Of a DNA stretch of 64,000 nucleotides, positions 11,937 to 23,062 are shown piece after piece. Under the pieces are notes generated by a model. The model saw only the letters and a list, made by a program, of their open reading frames with translations. It was not told the origin of the DNA and did not search any database. The stretch is from Sanguinoderma infundibulare. Its lineage: Eukaryota > Basidiomycota > Agaricomycetes > Polyporales > Polyporaceae. Both the position numbers and the translations under genes were made by a program. How positions within the stretch are numbered: the stretch's first letter is position 1; the number at the start of each line of letters is the position of its first letter. The DNA lies in the NCBI GenBank assembly GCA_032821775.1, contig JAVLRN010000016.1:310001-374000 (forward strand). Direction: 5' to 3'.

Positions 11937-14900
11937 ATGGCGCAACCTCTCTTCGACCACCATCCTCTCGAGCAATACTTCCGGAGTGAGTTCACCTCTT
12001 TCTTAAGATCTATTCAGGCCGTGTGCTGACGCTCCCATACAGATACCGGAGAAACCGCAGAACCCATGCCTGGTGCTTGTCCAGACTTTGCGGCAGTCGA
12101 AGAAGACGAACCCGAGTACGACGACCCTTCCTCGCCACATGTAGATGTTCAACTTCCCGAGTTTGTAATAAGGGCGATACAGGTGAGCATGCTATCCTTT
12201 GCTGTCTTCCCTCTCTTGCGTCGGGCCTCGTCCTTAGAGCGCCGTTCTCCGCAGTATGTTTCGCTTATCGGCTGGGCGATGCGCCTCGACGATTTCACCT
12301 CTTGTCAGTGTGTTTATGCTCGGCGCGCCGGTTTCCGTTGTCCCATGTGCATGCACGGGCGCAACGAACTGTTTGCCGGGACCTTATCACGTTATTCTCG
12401 TCGCGTGGGTCTGTCTTGGTCCTTGACCATAACTGGCAGAGGAAACAATGATGGAACTGACGTCAAAGTCAAGATGCTGTTGCCCAATAGTCTCCTCACC
12501 AGCCGTTAAGGGAGGGCCTGGCTGGATAGATCTAAGTGGTGCTGTGCGCGCATACGTTCAGTCATAACCACTGGATCATGTGCAAGAATCATATGCCGCG
12601 TTCACGCCCAAAGCTAGAGCGCTACGCAGCGGACTCCGTTGATGCCTTGCGAAGACAGAGAGCATAGTCAAAGATGTCGTGGCGGGGGGCACTCGAGGAG
12701 TCTGATGTGAATGAAAAGGGAAGCGCGAAGCCTTCGGGAAGGCCCCCACAAGATTGACCAGACGTATTGGACCAGACTCTCCCTTCCCGGCTTTCCTTTG
12801 CGGGGTATCGAATCATGCTGCCCTGGCTTGTATGCATCCGAAAAAGGTGTTGGTAAGATTTCGTTGTTGGCACCAGGAAATACGTTGGCAGTTCCGCATC
12901 AGGATTACGTTCACACTGTCACGGCTTTAACGTGTGCACCAATATCATGAAAATTACATATTTACACGCTAGCTACATCATAAACTCTGAGCAGGGACGC
13001 TAATGCTGACCCTTGTTTTTCTACTTTAGATCGCAAATGACCTGCTCCAATCTTCGACATGTACATCACGCGAAAACGGCTTCGAAGAGCGATTCAAATA
13101 CGACGTGATTTCGTCCGCCTTGCTCTCTTCGTCCCTTGCTGCGCCAACAAGTGCCACCCGCCGCTCGTTTACGCCAGAAATTCCTGGCAAGCTGGATGAT
13201 GGCGGAGGAGGGTCGGATGGCGAGCACTTGCCTTTGGATAACCATAACGACCCCGCGACTCCGGAGTCGACACCAACAACATCAGATCCTAATCTTTCTC
13301 GACCAGAATGGCCGATTGCGCTTCTATCCATTGCTGTTGTCTTTCTGTCGACTGGCTCTTATTTCTTGGCCATCACATTTCTTGCGGCTTCTAGCTATGT
13401 CTGGTACGTCGCTCAGGCGAATCATGATAAGCACATTTCTACGTCGCAAGTAAGTTGACCCCATTCGACTTCGTTCCATATGACATGCTCACGCCGAACA
13501 GACGTTGCATTCATTGAACGAGCTAATCTCGACCGGTAACGTTTGGGACTCGGCTGTCAACGAGGCGATCGTTCTTATTGAGAACGAGGAGCGAAGGTAC
13601 GACGACGTGCAACAATTCTCGGAGTCATTCGCATGACTGATCCCATCGACAGTATCTTCTACGGACCTACTAGTCAACGAGCGCCGTCGTCTGCTCTGCG
13701 GATTGCGCTCCGGTCGTCCCTTCACACGACACAGACTCAATGCGACAACGTGCGGCAGCTGCTCTCGGCGCTGACGGATCCAACATCGCTGTCGCAGCTG
13801 ACGGAGATGTACGCGCCCCCCTCGCCCATTCGCCAGCCCGTGCCTCTTGGGGATAACCAACGGTCACCTTTGTCCCAGTCAAGCACGATGCGGCCGTTCT
13901 CACATCCTTCGGCAACTCCGTGGCGGCAGCGGACTACGTCGTTGCCCAGCAGCGATTCGATCAACAAGCGGGCGACGTGGAACGGGTCCTACGCAGCGCT
14001 CGCTGTCGCTGGCAGCCCCACCGCGCACCTACTGGAGCGTAAGCAGCGGAACAGGCGCTCTGACGTTCTCTCCCTCTTCCAGCCGCTCGCTCCTGGAAAC
14101 ACGTCCTTCACGAGCTTCAGCGCACCGGTGAGCCCGCAGCAACCTCCTCCTTCGAGTCCCGCAGATGGCAGCAGCAGCGGGCGGTCGATGGACGTTGTCG
14201 TGGAGGAAGAGGACCATGAAACAGCGGAGGAGCTCGAGGCCAAGAACTATTTCGGCGCGGCCGCCCTGGACCTGCGCCGCAAACGACGGTCGGCCGCACT
14301 CGAGACGTTCGGCCATCTCCCGCCACCACCCAGCTACAGCTCTACCCCACCAAAGTCACCCACACGCAGCGGGCGCCCTGTCTCGCTCCTCGGGCCGCCT
14401 ACCCTCTCCTCGTTCTCGTCCTCGCGCTTGACACCCGTCCACACGACGCGGCATCCGCTCTCGCTCTCGGGCCTGCACCTCGCGCTGCAGGGCGCGCTCG
14501 CGGCGAAGCGGTACGCTTGCTCGCACCTGCTCGCGCTTCGCTTCGGCGGCGAAAATGGCGAGGGGAGCGAGGACGACGGGTACTGGGAGAACGCACGCTC
14601 GGTCATGGCGCTGCTCTCCAGCACGTTATCGGACGCGTCCACTCGGTTGCTCGAGGCACTCGACGAGGCGGAGAAGCGTCGCAAGAAGGACGAGCGCCCG
14701 ACGCCGCCGCGCGGCAACACCCCGACGCCGGACGGGAAGGGACATGTCGGACGGGGGCTGGGACACGAGCGGAAGCCGTCACCGCTGCGGCACGACTTTG
14801 ACGCGCGCGAGCTGATGGAGGGGCTCGCGTCGTTCGCGCCGATGCCGAGCAGCATGGCGCGGCTCGCGGGCCACCTCGAGACGATCTCGGCGGCGCTGGG

Positions 14901-16035
14901 CGACGCGCGGGAGCACATCGACGAATGCGTGGGCGCGCTGCGCGACCGCCCTCTGTCTGCGTCTCGGCGGAGCTCGCTGGAGGCCTCAACATCAACATCA
15001 ACATCGAACGTCCAGGACCACCCGGCGTTTCAGGCGTACGACCGACTGCGGAAGGAGCTCGGGTTCGCGCTCAGGGAGTGCGAGCGCGGGCGGGAGCGGC
15101 TGCTCGACGTACTCTCGCCGAGACCGTTGGCTTTGGTGGAGGGCGAGGACGAGGACGCGTCGCTGAACACTCCAGGACTGAAGCACGACTCGGAGAGCGA
15201 GACGTCGGAGAAGGGCCCTGCGTCGCCGAACGTCGCGGCCGATTCGGGCCTTGGTTTGACGCTCTCTTACGATCGGGAAGGTCGCCAGGATTTTGACGAT
15301 GCGACGGCGCACCTGCTCCTCACTGCGTCGTCACAACACCTTCCCCCGCCTGGGGCTGAACAGGTCTTCGAGGCCGAGTCGGGCAATGGAGGTGCGTTCG
15401 AGCGTCCAAGGTCGAATCTGTCGCGCGAGGAGCGGATCAGGCTCGTCAAGGCGCGCCGGGCAGGCGGACAGCTGCCCTCCACGTCTTCGTCGGTCGATTT
15501 CCAGGTGCCGGCGAAGAGGGAGCGGTGGGGTCCCGGAGGGGAGGTCGTGCAAGAGCTGAAGGACGTGATTTGGAAGGTGGGAGAGAGGAAGAGGAAGATG
15601 TCGCAGCAGGTGCAGCAGACGCCTCCCGCGCCTGAGGAGGAGAACAGGGTGGGGGAGGACGAGGAGGAGACGTGGAGGGAGGGGTGTCCGGGCCCGGTTC
15701 CCGTGCCAGACCGGGAGACATCGATCTCAATCGAAGTGAGGGAGGGCTCGCCCGTCGCTGAAGTGGACGACGAGCCCGTGTACGCACCCGAACCCGAGCC
15801 GGAGGCGACGGAGTACGAGTACGAGTCCGAGTCCGAGCTGGCGTACCTCGACTCGCCCTCGCCTGCACCGTCGCAGCCGCTTCCCCGATCGTTGCATGCG
15901 GACGCGTCATGTCTTGCGCTGGAGTCCCCGTCGGTCGTGGACATGGATAATACCCTAATACGGACAGTGTCCCATGGCCAGCCTGCGTCGATACCCGCCC
16001 TAGTACAACGGGGGCTGGACATGTCCGTGTCATGA
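11937..16035 (+). CDS. Vezatin/myosin-binding-domain protein (Inp2-like)
   Basis: Five exons: 11937-11985, 12043-12182, 13030-13449, 13502-13596 and 13653-16035. They give exactly 1028 codons plus stop, with all junctions GT/AG and in phase. Residues around 155-195 form hydrophobic helices (IALLSIAVVFLSTGSY, then a second segment). The protein then has a helical region with FYGPTSQ, a long Ser/Pro-rich middle, and a conserved-looking C-terminal motif rich in WGPGGE and KDVIWKVGERKRK. This layout fits fungal vezatin-domain (myosin-binding) proteins, whose yeast relative Inp2 is the peroxisomal receptor for the class V myosin Myo2; that role is knowledge of the family, not shown here. Intron 2 is 847 nt, more than ten times the others, because it holds an inverted-repeat element. 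A 3' fragment of the same gene recurs at 31.2-37.8 kb. Confidence 0.75.
12485..12835 (-). mobile_element. Short inverted-repeat element inside intron 2 of the vezatin-type gene
   Basis: Its left end (AGTCTCCTCACCAGCCGTTA then AGGGAGGGCCT) matches, in reverse, the right ends of the elements at 59.1-59.9 kb and 61.97-62.28 kb. The segment at 12760-12815 (GTATTGGA, CTTTCCTTTG, TCGAATC) matches the reverse complement of their left part. No transposase is present, so this is a non-autonomous MITE-like copy. It explains the oversized intron. The right boundary is approximate. Confidence 0.55.
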
Positions 16036-16603
16036 CGCCCGGATAGACGATATTAATCGTGTTCGTTCTCCCGCCCCCGGACTCCAGACCCCTTCATTCG
16101 CTCACATCCCGTGCGGCCGTTAGTATTGCGTCCTATGGCTGCCTACTTACGCATAATGTTACAGCGTTCATAATGCCTCCCTTTCAAGTTGTTCACCAGA
16201 TATCATGGATCCCATACTAGTCTCCGATCATCGATGTGCATCGCATACCACCGCACGTACGTATCCTCATACCACCACGTTCAATGCTACATAGTGTTTA
16301 TGCTCATGGACAACCAACTTCGTGCTCTGGCCGGCCGCGGGAGTGTGCAGTGGGGGTGATTCTCCCCGCCTCGAGTTCTCAGCGTGCTCGAGGAGCGGTA
16401 TCACCCACAACGTGGCAAATGCGATAATTCTGCCGCCTGCACGAAGTGAGACGGCGAAGTCGCGCGGCGGCTCTCAGTAGACGTGTGTTATGTAAATGAA
16501 GATATGAGAACTGACACGAGATACAAAAGCGATACAGCAGGAAGCGCAACCGCGGAGACATAGATATCGTGCACGCGATGTGGTTCTCCATCAAGCATGC
16601 GGC
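16036..16603. other. Intergenic 3' region between the vezatin gene and the FunK1 remnant
   Basis: No gene. The stretch 16190-16330 recurs at 37625-37745, showing that the duplicated block includes vezatin 3' flanking DNA. From about 16500 the sequence matches DNA just downstream of the intact FunK1 gene (37960-38099), for example the shared ATACAAAAGCGA. Confidence 0.6.
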
Positions 16604-17006
16604 TCACGATTGCTCACTCTTGCGATGCTTGGTCTTCGGTTTCAATGACGAGGGCCCCTCGCCATTACCGCATCAGCAAAAGAGCAACCTGCCTACAGGC
16701 CTAGGGGTATGCGAGACATAAGGGGCTATGGAGGATTTTGTGGGATCCGGCCCCACCGTCTAGGACTCTGTAGGAAGTCGTCGGATACGATGGAATCCTG
16801 CAGGGTTCCGCCTTATACGATAAATCATTGTAGACCCCTGTAATGCTGCCACCAGCTGATAGAAATAATTATAGAGCAATGTAGCTGTGCCTACGGATAC
16901 CATAAATCACTGCAAAGTGATGCAATTCATCCTCGGCGTGTGGCAAATTATTGCAGAGCAATACAGCATGTATAGCCCACAGTACTAGGACCCGGGCGCA
17001 CAAGAG

Positions 17007-17014
17007 TATAAAAG
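17007..17014 (+). promoter_or_regulatory. TATA box inside transposon copy A
   Basis: TATAAAAG lies about 190 nt before the ATG at 17198. In copy B the corresponding sequence is deleted (the flanks CACAAGAGT and GCGAGTGGA are joined directly at 32567-32581), so only copy A keeps this element. Confidence 0.45.
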
Positions 17015-17197
17015 AGAGCGCCGGACGTGTGTGTGCGAGTGGACACGGTCACATGACCAGGCTGTCCCCATACGCGCGGAAGCATTCTCCCCAATGACAT
17101 GCGCCCCTGACTTCCCATAAACGACCCCCGCGCTCCTCATCAATCTGAGAGTCGCTTCTTGACCTCTTGCATCATCGATCTCGCAGCCCCGTCCAAC

Positions 17198-17857
17198 ATG
17201 TCCACCAGGAACGGCCTCACTCGGACGAGGGCTCGCGCGGCGACTCGCACTAACCCGACGAGGCCCGCGAACCTCAGCCTCGAACTCCCAACCTGCACCC
17301 AAGAAGGCGGCAGCAACCCCGGCCAAGAAAACACCGACCGCGACCAAAATAATGCCCAGCACGCCCAAGAAAGCATCGACAACAATGAAGAAAGTTGCTG
17401 CCTCCAACAGCGGCCGAAGGCTGCGTCGAAGCCTCCTCAAAGTAAGCCCTCGATTATCCCGCCTCTGGACTCTAGCGACGAAGGGGAGGTGGAAGGGAAC
17501 GCCCCAAATATCGCGGGGCATGGTGAGCGCAAGGCGGAGGATGGGCAGGATGAGGGTGAGGGTGAGGGTGAGGCCTCGGCCTCGGCTGAGGGCGGGGCAG
17601 AGGATGGAATGACGAGGACGAGGGTGAGGACGAGGACGCGTCCATCCAGCTCCTTCGCAGACTGGATCACAAAGTCAAGTGAGTCCTCCAATGCTAGTTA
17701 CTGTGTACATGGCTGTATCCGCGCGTATAGTGAGGATACCCGGGCGTACCTCAGGATCGAGAAGACATATCAGGATGCCCGCATTCTCGGCCGCCATATG
17801 GCGGAGTTCTGCAATTTGGGGAAGGGCTCGGCACCGAGGGCCGCGATATCCTTCTGA
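17198..17857 (+). CDS. Transposon-encoded acidic/basic protein, function unknown
   Basis: A 219-codon frame starts MSTRNGLTRTRARAATR, which is basic. It continues through a Gln/Asn/Glu-rich middle, then PPLDSSDEGEVEG and a GEGEGE run from a GAGGGT hexamer repeat, and ends EDTRAYLRIEKTYQDARILG. Copy B has a shorter homologue with a histone-H1-like KKGPAIPAKKV tail, and copy C has the EDTRVYLGYEKIYQDARILG segment. Conservation of this last motif among copies suggests it is the core of a real element protein, possibly spliced at the GTGAGT near 17679. No known domain was recognised. Confidence 0.4.
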   Translation: MSTRNGLTRTRARAATRTNPTRPANLSLELPTCTQEGGSNPGQENTDRDQNNAQHAQESIDNNEESCCLQQRPKAASKPPQSKPSIIPPLDSSDEGEVEGNAPNIAGHGERKAEDGQDEGEGEGEASASAEGGAEDGMTRTRVRTRTRPSSSFADWITKSSESSNASYCVHGCIRAYSEDTRAYLRIEKTYQDARILGRHMAEFCNLGKGSAPRAAISF

Positions 17858-17932
17858 GCACTGCTTCTCATCCTCCGCCCTTGCCCGGCTCCTTGCGAGC
17901 ACACGAACGCTGGTACTGACCGTCGTCCCATA

Positions 17933-18460
17933 TTCGTCCAGATTACGACTGTCCGCAGCGCGCGCGGACGAAGCACGGCGAGCCGTCCTCGAATTCTCCC
18001 GCGCTCCGCCAGGGCACCATCATCTTCACGGCCAACGCCAGCGGCGCACTCAAGCTGGTGGGAGACTCCCTCCCCTTCACCTCCGACAGCACATACGTCC
18101 TGGGCGCGGACTCGCACAACAGCGTGCACGGCATCCGCCAATTTGCGACCGCTCGCGACGCACAGGTGCGAGTACGAGAGCGGGTTTGGCTGACTTTGGC
18201 GCGTTTTGCGCTCTAGGACGGCACGATCAACTATCTGAACCTCCCTGCAATCACTGACGGCCTGAGATTTCTCTCGGCGCACTTGCCCTTCCTGCCCCTC
18301 CGCCTCTCTTGTCTCATGCGCTATCTCATTACGTCACTCTCTGAATTGCGACACGATACGACGGACACGCCTGTCGTACAGATCTTGTCGCGCCGCCCGA
18401 GCAAGGACGTCAAGAACGTCGGCGAGCAATTAGATACGGGCTCCGTTATCGCACTCCTCT
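17933..18460 (+). pseudogene. Broken molybdenum-cofactor-sulfurase-like PLP enzyme, copy A cargo
   Basis: Segments read A-R-A-D-E-A-R-R-A-V-L-E-F, then in a different frame IIFTANASGALKLVGDS and YVLGADSHNSVHGIRQF, then at 18365-18460 SRRPSKDVKNVGEQLDTGS. These are typical of the class-V aminotransferase fold of fungal Moco-sulfurase-like proteins. The frame changes between EFSRAPPG and TIIFTAN because two bases are missing relative to copy B. The PLP-lysine region present in copy B is absent. The enzyme cannot be made from this copy. In intact relatives the fold binds PLP and acts on cysteine sulfur; here it is only cargo. Confidence 0.6.
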
Positions 18461-18742
18461 TCCTGTTTGTGAGTCCGTTCCCAATCCAACCCACACCCAC
18501 GGTCTTTCATTTCATTTTGCGCTAACTCTAACCGTCCCGCGTTTATAGCCGGGAATTTCAAAAGAAGACGATCAGGGCTCGGAGCGAGGAAGGTCTTGTC
18601 CAGTGGTCTTCGGCACAGGAGGAGTGGAGCCGGTCGAGCTCCAGGTCCTGCGAGGGAACACCGCGCTTGCGCTCTTCAAGAAGACCAGCTAGCGCGCGCG
18701 CTGAAAAAGAAGTCTGCTCGCCCCTCGAACGACGCGCATGGC

Positions 18743-19102
18743 ATGGACAACGATGATGGCAACCGCACCGGTTACGGTGCAACCATGAGCAGCGGCGAGG
18801 ACGGCCGGAACAACAATTGTGAGGACAGCACGTACGACACCAGCAGCGAGGACAACGGCGGCTCGGAAGGCGCAAACGCGAACAACGGTGAGGACGGCGC
18901 GAACACCAACGGCAACGAGGAAGGCGCGACCGGGAGCGGCGCGGGAGGTACCAAGCGCAAGGAGCCGGACACCGAGGCCGCGCCCCCCCAGCCGGAGACG
19001 AAGCGTCCTCGGAAGAAGCCGCAAGAGAATGAGCTGGCCGCGGACACCGAGCACCCTCAGAACACCGCGCGCGAGGACGTGGATGAGATGTATTCGAAGT
19101 AG
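18743..19102 (+). CDS. Acidic Asp/Asn/Gly/Glu-rich frame with C-terminal basic patch, transposon copy A
   Basis: A 119-codon frame begins MDNDDGNRTGYGATM, runs through repeats of SGEDGRN / NGEDGAN / EEGATGSG, and ends with KRKEP, KRPRKKPQ and VDEMYSK. Copy C encodes the same protein type (MDDDDGSCTSDGA...). The upstream in-phase segment VELQVLRGNTALALFKK suggests an earlier spliced exon. The role is unknown. Acidic plus nuclear-localisation-like composition would fit a chromatin-associated element protein, which is inference only. Confidence 0.4.
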   Translation: MDNDDGNRTGYGATMSSGEDGRNNNCEDSTYDTSSEDNGGSEGANANNGEDGANTNGNEEGATGSGAGGTKRKEPDTEAAPPQPETKRPRKKPQENELAADTEHPQNTAREDVDEMYSK

Positions 19103-19943
19103 AGTACGCACACCAGCTAGCCTTCCTGGTCTCGCTGACCTCGCGCTGCGTTCAGGTGCTCCACGACGACCTCCTTACTTCAGCAGTACAGAGGATCTCA
19201 TTGAACGCCTCGACCTCCTCTCTGCCCATGCTGTCTGCTCACTCTCTTGATGACTCTCTCTGTCCTGCTCGCCTGTTCTCGCTTCTCGCTCTGGCCGTCG
19301 ACTCGCAAGTGCCTCGGTCTCGCGGCGGTCTCACGCTGTCTTTCTGGTGAAGTCTACGGTCCACAAATCGCGTGCTCGCGTGCTCTCTCTTTTCGTAATA
19401 GATGCCGTGATGTATTGTTGCTCCACCCGCCAAAATTGATGGCTTTGACCGTTATTAAATTCCGTGTGCGTTGCATGGCCGTGGGCGAGTACCAGAGCAA
19501 TGCCTCCCAGGGAGCGCACTATACAGCAACTACAGCCATTCACCGTACACTACCATACGCCGGGGGGCTATTGTAGTCCTCTACCATATATCCCCATCAG
19601 TCCTACATGGTGCTACAATATCTCTCATTGGTCCTACATGGCACTATACGGCCCGCGCACCTATCCGATAGGCCACTACAGTATTTACCCCGGCTCCGAC
19701 GAAATCCTACAGGGCTCTGCAGCACGCTCCGCTATAAACTGTAGGATATTGGCCTATCCGCCGGAATGCTGCAGAGCCATATGCTGAATTGCAGGATATC
19801 GTGAGGCACCTACCAATGGCTACGATGGCTACAGAGCTATATGGTTTATTACAGGTATCGGCGTGACCGCTGCTCGGACCAGCGCACTCGGCGGCCACTT
19901 GCGCGTCCGTCTGCTTGCGCTTCTTCGGGTTCCGTGCACCTGC

Positions 19944-19997
19944 CGACGCAACTCGAGAAGACGATGCTGCCGACGCAACTCGAGAAGACGATGCTGT
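19944..19997 (-). repeat. 27-bp tandem duplication in the FunK1 remnant
   Basis: Two adjacent copies of a 27-bp unit beginning CGACGCAACTCGAGAAGACG differ only at the last base. Read on the minus strand they repeat nine residues (ASSSRVASA). The intact FunK1 has no such duplication. Confidence 0.8.
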
Positions 19998-20502
19998 CGA
20001 CGCGGAGGCAACGGTGAAATCAGCAGCGATGATGGAGGCAGCTTGGGCAGATTGAAGCCTGGGCCTCGACGGGCCAGGCTTGGGGGACGAGGACCGGCCG
20101 TCTGGAGGCGGCCGAGGAAGGGAAGACCTTGTCGCGACAGGTGATTGTTGTGAATAACCGTTAAGGCGTCGATGCAACACGTCAGGTAAAGTAAGTTACA
20201 TACAAAAATGGTCGATAAAGTGAGTTTAATACAGCATCGCGCGGGCACCAACGGAATGGTCTCAACAGGCAATGTGTTCCCGTCCGAGCTTACTATCTCC
20301 GGTACCGTTGGCACACAGCAAATTATGTAAACATCAGTGGGTGAATGAAGCACCCGCCAGACCTTGAAAGTCTTGGTTCAAGGCATGAGCAAAACCAAAA
20401 TACCACGGGAACATGTCTTCGTTGACACAACGTCTTCTGAACCGTCGAGTCGGGGACACTAGGCCACCGTGGCTGTGAGATGCAGAGGGTGCAGTACAAG
20501 CA

Positions 20503-22841
20503 TCAAATTGAATACCTAATCAGTTGAGGACTCAATCAACATCGGACATGCAAGCCACGCAAATACGCACCTAAACAGCGGCGACTTGTCTCCCATTTCC
20601 TCGAACTCGCTCTGATTGCCATCCAAGTTTATCGCAGACCCTCGCACGTCCTTCTCCCGGTTCAACCTAGCGCACTCGAACATGGCCACTATGCACAAGG
20701 CGATGCTGCACGAGACACATCGTAAGCAAGGGTCCCGGGACTGGTGCTCGCGAATGCACGGAAGGACGTACTCGACGCAGAGAAACGAGATCGCCGTCGC
20801 GTGCCCCGGGTGATACCTTGGGCTGTCCTGCGGCCTGTATATGAACGCGGACACTATCCTACGGCAGAGCGTCGCCCAGTTGAGCACCAAGGATTCGCAA
20901 GGTGTGACATACGCACCCGCCGAGGTTCCCAGTCCCAATAACCATCGCGATCACGACCGCCTTCTTCACCTCGCCCCCCGTATTGCCCCCCGCCCACGTG
21001 AGCGCGAGCGAGACTCCGGGAAACAGCCCGCACCCCGCGACCATAGCCCCGGCGTACCCCGCCCCTGGACTCTTCGTTGCGAATAGGACGACGAAGCCGA
21101 TAAGGGCGGTGATGGAACCTGCGAGTACGAATGGCCCGCGTACGCAGAGGCGATCCGAGACCACCCCGAAGAGGACCGATAGGATGAACCCGGCGGCGTT
21201 CGGGGGCACAGAGAGAAGCTGGGCGGTCGAGGCGGAGAAGCCGAGCTCGTCGATGATGGTCGGGAGGAAGAGCGCGAATGAGTACGTGGGGACAAAGACG
21301 CTAGTTTTGCCAGGTGGGCAGTGAGCAAGGAGAAAGCTTTGTGGTGTCTCTGTGTGGGATGCTTACAAGAAAAAGACACCAATCTTGAGGTACGTATGGG
21401 GATCGCGAAGAGCTTGTGCCAGGAACTTCCACTTGAAGGCCTTGGAGAGGCCGGCGGAGTCGTTCTTGATTGTATCGGCGAGCCACGTCCGTTCTGCGTT
21501 TGTGAGGAATGTCGCGTTCTCTGGGTACTGGTAAGGTTTATAAACGCCTGCCGTGGGTTAAGCATTAACTCATACGTACATCCTCTATTAGAAAGGAGGA
21601 GAGAAGAGCCATCACAGTTGTTACTGCAGGTCTTGAGCTTTTGGCACCTCCTATACCAGTTATGGCACGTACCAAGTCCCTCAAGTAGGAACTGTCAAGA
21701 CAATTATCAGCGCAGAACGCTCATTGCTCAAGGAAGAGACGTACAATCCAAGACCAACCCGCAAGTCCTCGAATCCTGACAAAGCTCAGTGAGCGTAGTT
21801 CGAGATCTTAAGGAACACGCTCGTACCCTGCCATTTTCTCGATCGCGAAGGCGAGGAGCCCACCGAACGCACCACCGAGCGCTGCGGTGCCGGAGAGCAC
21901 GCTGATACGTAGAGCTTGTGCGGTCCGCGGGTACCATGTGCACAGGTAGAACGTTATCCCCGGGAGCACGCCTGCCTGTAGCGAGATCAATGAGAATATC
22001 GAACTGTCTATGGCATCCGGTCGCTTACTTCGGTGACCCCTAGGAACAGTCGCGCACTGAAAAATGCCGCGTGAGAGCGGGAGCTGCTGAGAGGACACGT
22101 CGAGATGGATCACAGCACGATTATTCACGTACGTTAGTAGTCCTCCGAAGTTTTCGACGAATGCCATGGACGTCATGACGATCCCCCAGCAGAGCATGAT
22201 CAACGGAACTGTCATGCGGAAAACCTGAGCTACCTGCGGGTAGGTTGCAACGTAAAGGGAGGAGACTCACTCCACCGGGACGGCTTTATGACTTTCAGTG
22301 CAAGATTCCTGAGAATGAATCCAACTTAAACCTATCAATATGCGGAGAGCACAATTCTGGACGTACGAAGGGACTTCAAAGAGACAATTTGTGATCTACA
22401 TGGGTCCGAGTCAAACCTTGCGTCCAGTCCAGAATTCCGCATAAGCACACTCACAAAGAACACGGCCACACACAGGTTGTACTTGAGCCCGGTGAGATGA
22501 AGGTCGGTCACGAGCCCGGCGATTTTGGCATTTCCTACAGGACAAGATGAGCATCATCATACGCTTCCAGACAAACGCATTGGACATAGATACATACCGA
22601 TGTTTGCTCGATCTCTGTCAACGTATGGGCAGGATGAGCAGGATGGGAGAGGGCTGAGCAAGCGGACTTACAGGAAAGAGAGCAGATAGAGAAACGTGAC
22701 CAATATGAGCAGGCGGAGATCGAGCTTCCTAAACACCTTGCCCGGATCCACTCGCTGCCGTTGCTCCACCTCGTCTTTGAATGGTACCGCCGCTGGAGGG
22801 ACAACGGGAGACAACTTCTCCTGATCGCCTTGGGATGACAT
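20503..22841 (-). CDS. MFS transporter, anion:cation symporter (ACS, Dal5/Tna1-like) family, copy 1
   Basis: The start is ATG 22841 (MSSQGDQEKLSP) and the end is RYSI-stop at 20503. The gene has about 13 short exons, several very small. Its parts in order are VDPGKVFRKLDLRLLILVTF and LLSFL (first TM), the micro-exon for DRANIG, KIAGLVTDLHLTGLKYN, PLIMLCWGIVMTS, ARLFLGVTE, AGVLPGITFYLCTWYPR, a second half with FALFLPTIIDELGFS, GVVSDRL and RGPFVLAGS, and a cytosolic tail EFEEMGDKSPLFR. These are hallmarks of fungal ACS permeases (allantoate/nicotinate/pantothenate class), proton-coupled plasma-membrane importers of organic anions. The exact substrate is not predictable. The reading looks intact. 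An inverted paralogue lies at 26999-29314 with the same intron positions. Confidence 0.85.
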
Positions 22842-23062
22842 CCTTCGCGATGACCGGACGACAGCCTTGCGGACAGAGCGAAGCAACATTGCGCATCCAT
22901 GGGGCTCTTATGAGCTCCCATGATCGCCCTCTTGACAATGAAATCAATGATTGCAGCGCCGAATACAAAGATACCTTCCAAGCGCAGCGGGCTTCCTGAC
23001 ACGTGAACGGATATTACGCGCCTCAGGAAGGGTTCTAACGCTGACTTTTGGCATGCAAATTG
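22842..23062 (-). promoter_or_regulatory. 5' flank of MFS copy 1, conserved with that of copy 2
   Basis: Reverse-complemented, this flank matches 26684-26998 in patches: the block with AAAGTCAGCGTTAGA and CCTTCCTGAGGCG-like sequence, then TGCGCTTGGA...ATTCGGCGCT, then GTTGCTTCGCTC just before the start. Retention after the coding exons have diverged suggests either a young duplication or kept promoter elements. The AAAGTCAGCGTTAGA block is the best candidate site. Confidence 0.5.

Larger units (their letters stand above)
16671..19857 (+). mobile_element. Transposon copy A (CATCAGCAAA family, cargo-carrying)
   Basis: The element starts with CATCAGCAAAAG and ends in a region of CTACAG/CTGTAG-like subterminal motifs that closely matches the ends of copies B and C. 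The terminal 100 bp or so seen in copy B (CTTTGGAAATCTC...GCTGATG) is missing, so the right end is cut. FunK1 tail sequence lies immediately on both sides, which fixes the insertion. Inside are an acidic protein frame (17198-17857), pieces of a MOCOS-like enzyme (17933-18460) and a second acidic frame (18743-19102). No transposase was recognised, so the copy is probably non-autonomous or belongs to a family I cannot name. Subterminal repeats of this kind occur in several DNA-transposon superfamilies. Confidence 0.65.
16604..20140 (-). pseudogene. Truncated FunK1 kinase C-terminus, split by transposon copy A
   Basis: Reading on the minus strand, 20140-19858 encodes an Ala/Ser/Arg-rich tail with KKRKQTDAQVA and AGPSSGHA. 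This matches the C-terminus of the intact FunK1 at 38.1 kb, which has RKRKRTDTQVA and AGPSNGHG. The last codons continue on the far side of the transposon, 16670-16604, as G-N-G-E-G-P-S-S-L-K-P-K ending at TGA 16606-16604, compared with GTGEGSAMPKAK in the intact gene. No kinase core is present. A 27-bp tandem duplication (19944-19997) repeats the SSSRVASA segment. It is best explained as the left copy of a tandem duplication that captured only the 3' end of FunK1. Confidence 0.7.

Noticed and set aside
14334..14918. 194-codon minus-strand frame and other long antisense frames over the vezatin gene
   Set aside because: They are shadows of the long GC-rich exon 5, lack splice signals and domains, and follow its codon pattern.
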